NCBI GenBank assembly: GCA_016647705.1
Contig: CM028333.1
Span: 24,298,243-24,362,242 of the forward strand
Origin: Eucommia ulmoides
Lineage: Eukaryota; Streptophyta; Magnoliopsida; Garryales; Eucommiaceae
DNA: 64,000 bases
Direction: 5' to 3'
Shown here: piece by piece, positions 12,301 to 22,459 of the stretch
Numbering within the stretch: position 1 is the first letter of the stretch
Layout: each line of letters opens with the position of its first letter
Made by a program: the position numbers and the translations under genes
The notes under the pieces: generated by a model
What the model saw: only the letters and a program-made list of their open reading frames with translations
Database searches by the model: none
What the model was told of the DNA's origin: nothing

Positions 12301-15300
12301 CGGAACGACATCTGAAGCAAAGGGCAAATGGAGTAGGGTTTGGAAAATTGGACAAAGGAAGTGTAACATTCAGATCATCTTGAGAGTAGGGAGCAGAAAA
12401 GTACGGGGTCGACTCAAAAAAAGTAACATTTGCACACACAAATGAGTGACATAAAGATGGACTATAACAACGATAGCCCTTTGCGAGCAAGAATAACCTA
12501 GGAAACGTATTTTAAGGCACGGGGTTCTAACTTATCCATATCAAGAGTCAACTGATGAACAAAACAAATGCATCCACAGATACGAGCAAGTAAACCAAAA
12601 ATCGGTGAACGGGGAAAAAAATGGAATGGGGAACCTCACCATTGAGAGTAAAAGACGGCTACCTATCGATCAAGATGCAAGTTGTAAAAACCGCATCGCC
12701 TCAACAATGTTTGGACACATTCATCTCAAAAAGCAGAGTACAAACCACTTCCAAGAGATGTCAATTATTCGCTCAGCAACTCCATTTTGTTGTGGTGTGT
12801 GACGACAAGAAAACTGATACAAAATACCAGAGTGTGACATGAAGGAAGTAAAAGGTTGAGAAAAATATTATAGATCATTATCACTTCGAAATATACGCAC
12901 TGGCACATTAAATTGAGTTTTAACCTCCGCACAAAAGGTCAAAAAAAATGGAGAATAATTCAGAATGATCTTTCATTAAATAAAACCATTTAACTCTTGA
13001 AAAATCGTCCACAAATATAACAAAATAATAAAAACTTAATGTAGATGCAACACGAGAAGTGCCCCAAACATCAATGAACTAAACTAAAAGAACTCGATAC
13101 TCTAACATGCGCCAGGGAAGCAAATGAACTACGATAATGCTTGCCCAACTGACAGGACTCACAATCTAAAACAGAGAAATTATGTAAATAGGAACAAGTA
13201 GTTTGAGATTTGCAAGGCATGGATGACCAAGGCGACAATTAATCTCGTGGGCAAATGCAAAAACAAGAAAGGAAGTAGGTGGTATAGCAGGACTCTCGTC
13301 GTGATCATCAAAGTAGTAAAGACCATTTTCCTCACACCCTATGCTAATCGTCTTCTGCATCTTCAAATCCTAGAGAACGAGACAAAATGAGGGGGAAAAA
13401 TGAGAGAATAAAGAAAATGTTTAGTTAGCTTACTAACTGATATTAAATTAAAAGAAAAAAAAAAGGAATATACAAAACAAAGCATAAAGATGAGGGCTTC
13501 ATGGTACCAATGCCACAAATAGGGATTGTAGAACCATCAGCAACAGTAACAAAAGACAAAAAAGATGACTGAATATGTGGAAATAGGGAAGAGGTACTTG
13601 ACATTGACATATGGTCAGTAGTAGCAGAATCTATAACCCATGGTATGGAAGGGGAAGAGCAAATCAAAAGACAAGCGGTACAAGTACCTTGTTGAGCTAA
13701 AGAAACAATGAGGAGAGAGGCCAACTAAGGTGCCTTATAGTGAAGGAATTGGGCATATTCCTCATCAGAGAGATCCCTGACCGCATGAGACTCTGGAAGT
13801 AGAGCAGGATCAATTGGATCAAATGTCACTCTGTAGCGAACTTGGATGGATGGCCAACTAAGTCCCAACAAGTTTCTCTGGTGTGATTATCCTTACCATA
13901 GATGGAGCACTGACGATGTTGGCCACGACCACAACCACTGCATCCACCCCAAGTGCCACAACCACGACCACTGTGTCCACCCCAAGGGCCACCACCACAA
14001 GAGGGACTACCACAACTACTACTAGGTTGATCACTACAATCTCGTGGAGGGATCTATTAACAAGAGTCAAATGCTTAGACGACACAGATGAACTAGAGGT
14101 AGAAATATTCTCTATTGGTGCTATGCAAAAGTAATGAATAGGTTTCAACGATAGAGGGAAAAGTAGCACTAGCAAGGATTTGAGAGCGAATAGACTCAAA
14201 TTTTGATCGTAATCCCGCTAAGAATTTCATGACGGTCATCTGCTCATGTTGATTCTGTATTTCTTTCATATTAATGGTCATTATGAGGATGATATTTAAC
14301 TCCTCATGAAGCCTGTTGAACACATGAAAGCAATCCGTAACAGATTGTGTGACTTGATGGAGCTGGAAATACTTGACCGATAAATCATACATCCGTGTAA
14401 GATTACTGGAACGTAACACACGAAGATACTCCCAGATTGCTTTGCACATATCCAGATGAGTACACATATCAGCAATTTGAGGTTCCATCGAATTCCACAA
14501 CATGGATACAATTTGCACATCATCTTGAAGCCACTCCTCATATTTCTTATCATCTTGTGTCGAAGCGACTTCGGTGTGACGACGATGTTTCCCATGTCCG
14601 GTAAGGGAAACTTTCACAGCTTTGGATCATTGTAAGTAGTTGATCCCATTCAATTTTTGTGTTGTTAACGGTTGAGGTGAAACCGTCGACATTAGTAACC
14701 TATGAAACGTATGAGACCATATATAGGAGATTGGGAAGGGAACTCCACACCAAAACAAAACAAACGAACAAACATGATGGAATGATATAGCTTAGGTGAG
14801 GACATTTTGTGTGTGTGTGTGTGTGTGTTTTCCTTTTTTCTGTTTTTCTTTGTTTTTCAATAACAAATAATTACAAAAAAAAAATGATAATAATAATAAT
14901 AATGAAAAAAAAACGAAGCAGAGAACAAAAAACTAGGGGAACTTAGGCCCTGTTTGGTTACCATTTCTGTTCCCTGATTCCTGTTTCCGCTCTCAAAATT
15001 TTAGGATTAATGTACATAAACGCGTTTGGTAAACACATTTTTGTACCAAAATTTTTGGGAGTAATCTGTGACTATCAACTGAATTCCTTAAGAATCTGAG
15101 AAACAAAAAAATGTTGATTCTTATTCACTCCCACAAAACTATTCCCACTACCATCCTACTGGCCACCACCAACCCCCGCTGGCCACCACCATCCTGCCGT
15201 CAACCATACATTTGAAGGAAAAAAAAAAAATTAACTGTTGCAACCAAACTTGTTTCTTATTTATGTTCTCATAAATTTAAATAAACAATTTCAGGTCAAA

Positions 15301-18300
15301 TGTCGTTACCAAACATGTTTCTGTTTCCGGAATACTCCAAAACGGAAACAGAATTCTCATCCCATCCCATCTCAGTTTATTGGAAATAGAAACACTAACC
15401 AAACGCCACCTTAGCGTTTCAGATGGGGGCCGATCCAGCGGATCTGGACGAAGCCAAAGGAGGGTCGGCGAAGAGATGAACAGCAGCAGCTATGTCGGAC
15501 AGGGGCCAACAAGCATCAGAATAGAGGTGGCGAGCGTCATAGCTATAGTTGCGATGCGAGATGTGGGCAACGAAGGTCAGCCAATGATGGTCGGTGAGCA
15601 ACGACAGCCTCTGGTTGGAAGGACTGGCTACGACAGTGATTGGGGCTGGGAGTGGTGACTAGGGTTTGATGAAGGGCAAGCACAATTGAGGGTTGTGGCT
15701 ATGAATGGTGGCTAGCGTTTGACAAGAGTATTGTGCACAAATCTGTTTTGCAGATTTTTATTTTTTTTTTCTTTTCTCCGGAAATGAGGGAGAGAAAAAA
15801 ATTATTGACACATAAAGAACAAAACTATGGAATTAATTTTCTGTTGTACCTACTCTAGATACCATGATAAAGTAAAAGGGCACTAGGAAAAGAATGAAAC
15901 GGCTTTACTATTGTGTCAACCTCTCCCTATATTTATAATAGAAATAAAGCAATCATACTGAAACCTAAACTATAGGAAAAGACAAAAATACCCTTTAACA
16001 ATAAAAGTCGGCTACTTTCAAAAAATTGGATGTACCTTTATATTCATTGATATTTACCCACAATCAAGACATCAGCATGTCATTGTGTCAAGGGACGTAT
16101 AACTCTTTTTATACAAGATTTATAGTAGTTGAAGCATGTCTTTGCTTCAACTACTCAAATAGTTTCCCATTCCGTACCACAAGTTGCAACATTCAAAGAA
16201 AAAAAAGAACAAAATAGAAAATAAATATATACCAATTCTTTTAATTTTGGATTTAAAGAGTTAAATGTTCCTCTCCCTTTCCGGTTGTGATATTTCTAAC
16301 TTGAATTGCACCACCCTGTGCAATGTTCGCAATGAGATATAACTTACAATTTCACCCCTGGGAGGTTCATAAGGTGGCAGTGCTTTGAGTTCCTGCTCCG
16401 CAGCAATGAGATCCTCTTCAGCACTAGAGATTCTCTGTTGGTGGGATTCTTCTTGCCTTCTCAACTCTTCCATCTCCTTATATTTTCCTTGTACTTTCAC
16501 TCCCTACAGACGTGCCAATAATTCGTAGAAGCAATTAAATACATGACAAACCATTGAGTGAAATACAAATGAAACACAAGATTATAAAGAAATCGGAGAT
16601 CAATATACCAAATAGTTGCCCTTCTCTAGAATTTCCCCTCGTTTCTTGGCATTACCATCTAAAAGATTTCTTATTTTTTTACATTGAGCCTCCTCTATTG
16701 ATGTCTCTTTTTTTTGCTTCCTGCAGCAGATTGATGAAATAACATATCAAGTAATACAACACAGCAATGGCGAAAAATATTCAGGAAAAAAGAATGCGTA
16801 AATAAAAATATTAAGAATGGCAATCACGCCCTTAGAAAACCTTGTCTTTAATTCTACGCAATGAGAAACCCCTCACCCTTGCCTAGTCATTAAGGGGTTT
16901 GAACCACATTGGCAACTCCCAGATAGCACGGCCTTCTTGACCATTATGCCAAGGTACCAGTTTAACTATTTAATTGTTAAGAATACAAATGAAATACAAT
17001 AACCCCTTTGATAATCGTCAACCTAAATATAACAATATGCCTTAATTCTCACAAAATATATTATCTAATCCACGAAACAGATTTTTCCTTTTTTAAATAA
17101 GATGCTTGAAAACTGACTAATATACTCAAACTGGACTCTTCGTCTCTCCTTGCTGAGAGTTTTGTGATTACGTTCGTTAAGATCTAGACATGCTAGAATG
17201 CTCGGAAGACTAAGCTCTGAGGCGTTAAGGAACAAGCATGATTGATTAAAGTAACTTACTCAATAGGTTCCTTTAGTTCATTTAAAGCTTTAGCTGCTTC
17301 ATGCAGCTGTTTCTTTGCCTCATTCTCCTTTTCCTTTGCGTCCATATACTCGGCCTTCTTCATGTCATATTTAAGCCATGGCATTTTCTTATTCATCAAT
17401 TCAACCTACAAATAGTGTGAAAAGTTTGCTAATTATTGCTCCAAGAAATTCAAGAAGTCTCAATAAAAAATAAATGAAAAAATACAAAGGACCTTATGAT
17501 ACCTTAGCTAACAGTTCTTGTCTTTGCCGAACACGCTCAACATCTCTTTCCTGCTCTGCATTACGTGCCTTCATTTGTTCCAAAGATTTTCGGCTAGTCT
17601 CTATGCTCTGAAACCAAATGGAAAAGTTATTTACCTATCATTGGGATTTTCTCATAATTTTTATTTTAAAAAAAAAAAAAAAAAGGCAAGTTACAAAAAA
17701 GGTGAATTTAGGAACAAACAAGTTCGAGCTTCTTAAGTTCGTGACTTTTGCTGATGAGAGTACGATGGTGGACAGGCAACTGAGGATCACCCACGGCCTT
17801 TTCAGTTTCTTCAAGAAGTTGCACAGGAGTTAACTTAGCAAATTCACAAACCCTGTCTTGTGGTAAAAACTAATCTCCCCTCCGAAAAGAAGAAAATAGC
17901 AAATAGTTAGATATGAAAATAAAGGCCAACAAGAAAGAAGAAGAAGAAATCTTTCCAGATGAATGCACTAATGGACACTCTAAAGTCATGTATGTATGCA
18001 TACATAGCCAATAGCAAGCTCACATAAGTGTTCCATAATTACTTGAATAATACAGTGCAGACAAATGATAAGGCCAAAGACGACATTTCAAAAGCAACAA
18101 GTGTCGCACATAATTTTACACATTAGCGAGAGAGCGCGTGCACACACACACACAAATATATATATATAGAGAGAGAGAGAGAGGCATATCTATGTATCTA
18201 TAGATTAATGAGAGTTACTACGGTTTGTGTGTATCACAAACTCCAAGAAAAAATGACATGAATGGAAGAAGAAGAAGAAGAAGAAGAATACAACTCAAAT

Positions 18301-19187
18301 CAACCGCATCCAAAATATATACATATTAATTGTTAATATCAAATTACTTCCTAAGCTCATATATTATATAACTCACCCATGCCAAGTATATATCAAATTC
18401 TGAACCCCATTAAAACCAACGACCTCAAAATTACATTAAAAATAGACATAACAAATGCATTCATATGTTATAGAAAAATTGAAACGTGTGTTGCAACATT
18501 TATCCAATTTAACACTACAAATAAGAAATGCACAATGAATGCTAAGCACAGGTTCGGTGCATGGTGAGGAGGTCCTTGATCGATTGGTTACGATTTCTCA
18601 ATCACCATTTGGAGTTCGAATCCTCCAAATGGTTCGCCAAACAAGTACTAACTGTTGAAATTGGAACAACATTATAAGGAGACTATGGACAAACTCACTT
18701 GAGTCAAATTGTTGACTTGGATGTTGAATTTCTGAATTAATTCAGTTATATCTTTTCTTGGAACCACCTTGCCTGAAATAGAAAGCACCACACATAAAGA
18801 GATGTTATGTCTCCTCAGATGCACGAACCCTTCAACATGTTTCAATTACTTTAGGTCAAGGCTCGCATACAACAGACAGATGAAAAACAAAATAAACACA
18901 AAGTTATGCACGACATCTATATAATATAGCAAGATTTTTCGAAAACATATAGACATTTTGATGATTGGGATAGTTTTTATTACAACAGACGATTCATATT
19001 AGACGTTGAAATTCTGCATAAACTAATTTCCACCGAAATTATTTTTCCACTCTCCCTAATCCCCCCAAGGCCGTACGCTCCTTATTTATTTCTCCTACCT
19101 GAAACTACAAACCTCCTGATTTACTGTTTGATTTATTTCAATTATAATAATAATTAGGACTAGTGTCATTTGACATGGGGTATTCAC

Positions 19188-19234
<47 letters not shown>

Positions 19235-21664
19235 GAGGGAGACACAGTGAAAAAGAAAAGCAAGCAACAATTCGAATTACAGAAAAGAATCATACTAGGA
19301 ACAAGAATATCAAAATCAAAGAAATCATATTTCTAAACTCTTTTGGATGGTGAGCTATGAGTTTCTAAGTTTTAGAAGGAAATAAATAACCCCGTCCATA
19401 TGCACCTAAAAACAAAAAACGTTACAGACATTTATAAATAACAGCATGCCAATCTATAAGAATGCCATAAAGGAAATAAACATCAATTCAATGTAAACAA
19501 ATGAAAAGAAACACTATTCTTTGTTCTATAGTTATTCTCCACAAGCCATCCGAATATTCACATATGATATAAAACCTCCTAGATCAGAGTAATAAAGTAC
19601 GTGCACACACCAAAATTCTTACCGTTAAATAGCCATTCAGATTTGTTATGTGTATCTATTCTTCGCATAATAGCGAGTAGCTCCTCCTCGGTTTCCCCCC
19701 TCAAAGAAATCTTAATATGACCAGAATCCGCTCCACGCTTCACAAAAGCTCCAATGCTTGAAGCTCTACCAAGTAGCTGTACAAATTTAAAGTCGCACTT
19801 AACAGAGGTTCAAAAGGAGTTTGTAATATGCCAAAGTAAATGCTTGTGATGACTAACCTGTGGCTCACCTCCCAACCCAAGTGCAATTGCACACACAAGA
19901 GAGCTTTTACCAGACCCATTCGGCCCAACCACAAGGTTTAGACGTGGACCAGGTCTACACTTCAAGTGATCGAATGTCATGAAATTATGGAGTTCAATTT
20001 CAATTATATTGCCCGGCAAATAATCATCTTCCCCCCTATATAGAAGAAACAATAAAATATTAAAAGATAAATACAATTCTGTAAAACTTTCCCAGTTCAC
20101 CAATAAGTTCCTTAATGCTGAAAATTTATATTTGAAAATCTTATTTAAAAATATCAAAGAGATGGCCCTAACATAATTCTAGCTTCGCTAAGGTATGTTA
20201 AAAGAAAGGATGCTTCTAAAGGAACAAGATAAATATGTCTTTGAGAAAAAAAATTGTGTGTGAGCACATGTGTCTGTGAATAAAATGACCATTAAGACCG
20301 AAAGGGTCACCACAATCACCACCTTTGATCAATGTTCCAAAGGAAACAAATAATAATAATAATAATAATGCCCACTACCTCCAACCACCATTATTGGTGT
20401 CTCCTCCTCCTCCTCCTTTCTTCTCTTTCTCCATATTAGTCATTACAATACTGAATAGATGCCAGCTGACTCACCAACCAAACAAATTTCCTTCTTTCAA
20501 TGGGGGGAAAAAAGGGGTAGGGGTAGGGGTAGGGGTAGGGGTGGGGGTAGGGGTGGAGGGGGTGGGCTGTCTTTGGATTGTCATGCCCAAAACTGTTTTG
20601 GAGTTCTTTTCTGATGTTCAATACTAGGGAGAGATGAGGAGAATGAGGGTTGTCAGGGGTGGGAAAATCTCTGAAGGGGAGGAAGAAGTAAGGAAAGAGA
20701 GGGTGTTAGGAGCAAGAGAAATGATAAGAAATAAAAAGGGGGGCAGATGGAAAGGGCAAGCGTGGTGGCTTTGCCAAATTTAGGCATTGTGGACCTGTAG
20801 ATTGAGTAATTATTATTTCTAAACAATTTTAAATGCCTACAATGAGGATGACGGTAGAAATACTAAATTGTGGTGTCCATTTAGAAATGCCCAAGAAAAA
20901 AAAATACTTGCATTTTTGAGGAGCACAATAATAGTAGGACTAAAGAAACACCACAAAGGCCATAACCCTGCTATAATTATGATTGTCTTTTTGGTTGCTG
21001 AAAAAATCTTCTAAGAATACAGAATCAATATTTAGTATACCAATGGCTAGTTGGGTATTGCAAAATAAAACCTATATCCAATTGCACCCGGCAAAAAACA
21101 TTAGATACATACAATTATTTCTTAAAATTTCAATGAATTTTGAATGAAAATTAAACAAAACATCTTCGGCGGCTCGGCGATATTCACTATCTTGCTTTAT
21201 TTCATACTAGTCCCGTCTGCTATGATTAGCTACAGAATAGCCAAAAACAAACATATGAAATGGGGTGAAAAAAACAAGAAGTGAGCATTTGTCCTGAAAT
21301 TCTATAGTAACATTATAAGAAGGCAGGCTGTGCACAGCAATTCACAATCTCATGTTGCTCCGTACTCGTCTGAGTCTCCTACGATGAGACACCGAACAGC
21401 AATGCAAGGATATGAATAATTCAAAAGAAGGGTAAAACAGTCGGCGTTTCTTCTGAAATTTGACGGTAAAAGCCCTAATTCTGAACAGGTTATGACAAAG
21501 TAAAATTCCAAGTGCAGTTTTCGCCCAGAGGCAACAATGATACTAAATAATCACAGCCTGCATGAATACTATCGAGAATGGAAAGAAAAAAAATAGAAAA
21601 AGACAAGCTATACGAGCTCGTACCTGCTGATTTTGGGGCGTTTCGGCCGGCGTTCTTCCGCCAT
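79..21664 (-). CDS. SMC5: SMC5, 5' half (14 exons; partial, runs off left edge)
   Basis: Encodes the N-terminal 559 residues of SMC5, an ATPase of the nuclear SMC5-SMC6 complex that acts in DNA repair and chromosome segregation. Exons in gene order (window coordinates): 21664-21624, 20035-19858, 19776-19623, 18772-18699, 17869-17720, 17607-17503, 17405-17260, 16720-16609, 16503-16348, 2850-2729, 2644-2500, 2416-2351, 396-268, 177-79. All introns are GT-AG and the reading frame is open across every junction. Visible domains: Walker A GPNGSGKSS (residues 51-59), FLPQDRV (about 150-156), a long charged coiled coil, and the start of the hinge (from about residue 435). The start is the ATG in MAEERRPKRPK, which matches the usual plant SMC5 N terminus. 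Plant SMC5 is about 1050 residues, so the second half lies beyond position 1. I matched the family by recall of homologues, not by a search. Confidence 0.95.
397..2350 (-). other. SMC5 intron 12
   Basis: Nearly 2 kb of intron without coding signal on either strand. It contains a poly-A tract of 32 bases at 588-619 and AT-rich sequence. I see no transposon ends here. Confidence 0.75.
3311..3361. repeat. T32-G19 homopolymer junction
   Basis: A run of 32 T is followed directly by 19 G in the plus orientation. Low complexity; exact lengths may be affected by sequencing or assembly. Confidence 0.9.
4150..4335 (-). repeat. copia-1 3' LTR
   Basis: 186 bp, nearly identical to 8373-8558. The sense-strand end reads CAATT rather than the usual CA. 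This fits three or more untrimmed bases at the U5 end. Confidence 0.9.
4364..7660 (-). pseudogene. copia-1 pol remnant (PR, IN, RT, RNase H)
   Basis: In sense order: protease with IIDSG (Asp-Ser-Gly codons at 7650-7642), preceded by TAG where copia proteins have Trp. Then the GAG-pre-integrase region with LWHLRLGHPS and a CKSCLFAK half-finger. The integrase core carries FIDDHIRLCWTYL and TDNGTKY. The RT has VYVDDIIL near 5250. RNase H runs 5050-4364 with SRPDIAFAVS, DADWAGS and EYKSIAHDVCE. Several stops and frameshifts separate the pieces. Family order and motifs are certain; function is lost. Confidence 0.9.
7657..8037 (-). pseudogene. copia-1 gag, C-terminal part only
   Basis: 126 residues with one zinc knuckle, CDYCNKPHHTWETC (C-x2-C-x4-H-x4-C), and a Gln/Leu-rich tail. 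A copia Gag normally has about 150 or more residues before the knuckle; only about 35 are present. The N-terminal capsid part is deleted and the ATG at 8037 may be fortuitous. The leader between it and the LTR (8038-8372) is noncoding in this sense. Confidence 0.8.
8373..8558 (-). repeat. copia-1 5' LTR
   Basis: 186 bp, followed in sense direction by the tRNA-Met-like primer site at about 8372-8358. Confidence 0.9.
8768..9083 (+). mobile_element. Complete TRIM (316-bp miniature LTR retrotransposon)
   Basis: Two 104-bp terminal repeats (8768-8871 and 8980-9083) start with (T/C)GTTAGAATCCCA and end with CCTAACA. A perfect initiator-Met primer site, TGGTATCAGAGC, starts at 8872. The internal region is only 108 bp and has no coding capacity. 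The perfect 5-bp target duplication GAGAC lies at 8763-8767 and 9084-9088. Such elements must be mobilised by another element's proteins. Confidence 0.92.
9084..10682. other. Intronic sequence without supported gene
   Basis: 1.6 kb inside SMC5 intron 9. Short open frames exist, for example 9029-9340 plus, but none matches a family that I know. A G-rich tract lies near 9547-9567. Confidence 0.6.
10683..10818 (-). repeat. copia-2 3' LTR
   Basis: 136 bp, homologous to 15865-16000. Contains the shared block TTGTGTCAACCTCTCCCT. Confidence 0.85.
10825..13730 (-). pseudogene. copia-2 pol remnant (PR, IN, RT, RNase H)
   Basis: The protease region has PWVIDSATTDHM, with Ala in place of the catalytic-loop Gly. 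The GAG-pre-integrase part has INCRLGHPCLANL. The integrase has HTPQQNGVAER near 12815. The RT has LLDIENTFLNGDL (Glu where Asp is usual) and IVYVDDIVITGDD, then KDLGQLKYFLGIE. The RNase H end has [27 protein letters not shown] and VDLFTKPL. Many stops and frameshifts are present. Confidence 0.87.
14060..14690 (-). pseudogene. copia-2 gag remnant
   Basis: A copia Gag (UBN2 type). It starts near LTTQKLNGINYLQ followed by a stop where Trp is usual. It continues through SMEPQIADMCTHLD, AIWEYLRVLRSSN and FNRLHEELN. A Gly/Arg-rich stretch with a damaged zinc knuckle (CSIYGKDNHTRETC, second Cys changed to Tyr) follows at about 13890-14000. Confidence 0.82.
14807..14828. repeat. (TG)n microsatellite
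   Basis: A short dinucleotide run in the copia-2 leader. Confidence 0.9.
14946..15410. mobile_element. MITE-A, Tourist/Harbinger type, nested in copia-2
   Basis: 465 bp flanked by TTA on both sides (14943-14945 and 15411-15413), the Harbinger target preference. The ends are GGCCCTGTTTGGTTA and, reversed, GGTGGCGTTTGGTTA. Sub-terminal inverted similarity continues inward. No transposase is encoded. It sits in the long 5' leader of copia-2, so it arrived after that element. Confidence 0.82.
15414..15864 (-). other. copia-2 5' leader
   Basis: GC-rich sequence between the MITE and the primer site. It resembles the leader of copia-1 in composition. The open frames here on both strands look incidental. 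Confidence 0.5.
15865..16000 (-). repeat. copia-2 5' LTR
   Basis: 136 bp. Adjoins the tRNA-Met-like primer site at 15864-15853. Confidence 0.85.
16348..17607 (-). CDS. SMC5: SMC5 exons 6-9: first coiled-coil arm
   Basis: Four exons (17607-17503, 17405-17260, 16720-16609, 16503-16348) encode a lysine- and glutamate-rich coiled coil. It includes DVERVRQRQELLAK, KKMPWLKYDMKKAEYMDAK and KEMEELRRQEESHQQR, in the same order as plant SMC5. Exons 7 and 8 join inside a Glu codon (GA+G). Exon 9 ends in phase 0 immediately before the 13.5-kb intron. No stop or frameshift is seen. Confidence 0.93.
17720..21664 (-). CDS. SMC5: SMC5 exons 1-5: N-terminal ATPase head
   Basis: Exon 1 (41 nt) codes for the basic N terminus. 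Exon 2 begins inside an arginine codon and carries the motif EIELHNFMTF and Walker A (codons at 19926-19900). Exon 3 starts LLGRASSIGAFVKRG and exon 4 ends at NNLTQ. Exon 5 begins FLPQDRVCEFAKLTPVQLL, a segment highly characteristic of SMC5. Junction phases agree: exon 1 ends with AG of an Arg codon, and exons 2, 4 and 5 end in phase 0. Exon 5 uses a GTTTGT donor. That choice gives the same length as homologues between KKLE and the next exon. Confidence 0.95.
18124..18289. repeat. Microsatellite cluster in SMC5 intron 4
   Basis: Runs of CA (from 18140), TA (18156-18168), GA (18169-18183) and GAA (18264-18288) in close succession. The rest of this 0.8-kb intron has no coding signal. Confidence 0.9.
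19192..19231. repeat. (TG)20 microsatellite in SMC5 intron 3
   Basis: Forty bases of perfect TG repeat. The flanking intron is AT-rich. Confidence 0.95.
20036..21623 (-). other. SMC5 intron 1
   Basis: 1.6 kb between exons 1 and 2. It contains an AAT run (about 20345-20370), a CTCCTC run and the GGGGTA array described separately. No coding signal is seen. Confidence 0.85.
20513..20571. repeat. (AGGGGT)n G-rich array in SMC5 intron 1
   Basis: At least five tandem copies of AGGGGT followed by variants. Each unit has four G in a row on the plus strand, which is the template strand for SMC5. The pattern can form a G-quadruplex. Confidence 0.9.
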
Positions 21665-21848
21665 TAGAGAAATAAGCTCCTGATTTTGAGCTTCGGCGTA
21701 CTAGGGCTGGTGAATCGCTCCTTTAAACGAACTTTATTTCTCCGATTGGTGGATCGGAGAGCGGGTAATGAGGGCTTCTGCAGAAGGGAAAGGGCAACGA
21801 TGAGGACGTTGATGTGAGACACTGTGAGTGTGTACTGCAGAACGGAGG

Positions 21849-21860
21849 TTTGGCGCCAAA
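21849..21860 (-). promoter_or_regulatory. Palindromic E2F-type site upstream of SMC5
   Basis: The sequence TTTGGCGCCAAA is a perfect 12-base palindrome that fits the E2F/DP consensus on both strands. It lies 185-196 bp upstream of the SMC5 ATG. E2F sites are typical of plant S-phase genes. Binding is inferred, not shown. Confidence 0.65.
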
Positions 21861-22029
21861 CCCATAAAAGAGCTTGCTGATATAGATTACCGTCGGGGCG
21901 GCCCGACCAATGCTGAAACACTCGAATGTTGTAATTGGGTCCGTTAATAAGAAATTCGTATAACCTCCAAAAGTGAAATAAGAAATTTACATCTGTTACC
22001 CCTCAAGTTAGTGAGTGGTGACAATTAAT

Positions 22030-22459
22030 ACCCAATTTACATCCATTTGGAGTAATCCGAAAATAGAAATATTTTTGGTAACAATCATTGTCTTGAAATT
22101 ATTTTTTTTAATTAATGAGAACAGAAACGAAAAATGCGATTGGTTGCAACATTTGTACTTTTTTTTCTTTAATTATATGATGGTTGGTATGGTGGTAGTA
22201 ACTAACGGGATGGTAGTAGAAATAGTTGTGTGGGAATGAATAGGAATCAACATTTTTTTGTTCCTCAAATTTCTAAAGAATTCAAGAAATAGTTCCAAAT
22301 GACTCTTAAATTTGGGGGCATAGAAACGTGTTTACTAAACGCATTTATGTACATAAATTCTAAAATTTTGGAGATCAAAACTGGAATCAAGGAATAGAAC
22401 CACTACTGTTTCTACTTTTCTATTCCTACTCTCAATGAACTAGAATGAGAATTATATTT
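22030..22459. mobile_element. MITE-B and start of MITE-C (relatives of MITE-A)
   Basis: Reverse-oriented similarity to MITE-A runs from about 22035 to 22408, including ACGCATTTATGTACATAAAT and GAATCAACATTTTTTTGTT. A second copy begins at about 22411 (TGTTTCTACTTTTCTATTCC) and is cut at 22459 by Gypsy-1. It resumes at 32017. Outer terminal repeats are not preserved. Confidence 0.65.

Larger units (their letters stand above)
10683..16000 (-). mobile_element. Ty1/copia element copia-2 (5.3 kb, degenerate, with nested MITE)
   Basis: Two short LTRs of 136 bp (10683-10818 and 15865-16000) start TGTTAAAG in sense and end TTATCA. The 5' LTR is followed directly by a primer site TGGTATCTAGAG. The 3' LTR is preceded by the purine tract GAGGGGAG. 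The LTRs are clearly more diverged than those of copia-1, so this insertion is older. Domain order is copia. No clean target duplication is seen; ATAAA occurs at both sides but six bases off on the left. Confidence 0.88.
2851..16347 (-). other. SMC5 intron 9, 13.5 kb, filled with mobile elements
   Basis: The donor follows the GGTGAAATT end of exon 9 at 16348 and the acceptor precedes exon 10 at 2850. About 10 kb of the intron is two copia elements, a TRIM and a MITE. The remainder (2851-4149, 8559-8767, 9084-10682, 16001-16347) has no coding signal that I can support. Confidence 0.9.

Noticed and set aside
13858-14199. Valine-run minus-strand frame and Thr-run plus-strand frame
   Set aside because: Both are out-of-frame readings of the Gly-rich, zinc-knuckle part of copia-2 gag.
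15380-15658. Possible small gene in the copia-2 leader
   Set aside because: Starts inside the MITE end and crosses into leader sequence. No homologous protein known to me.
20436-20621. Minus-strand frame rich in Pro-Tyr-His repeats
   Set aside because: It is the translation of the (AGGGGT)n array, not a protein.
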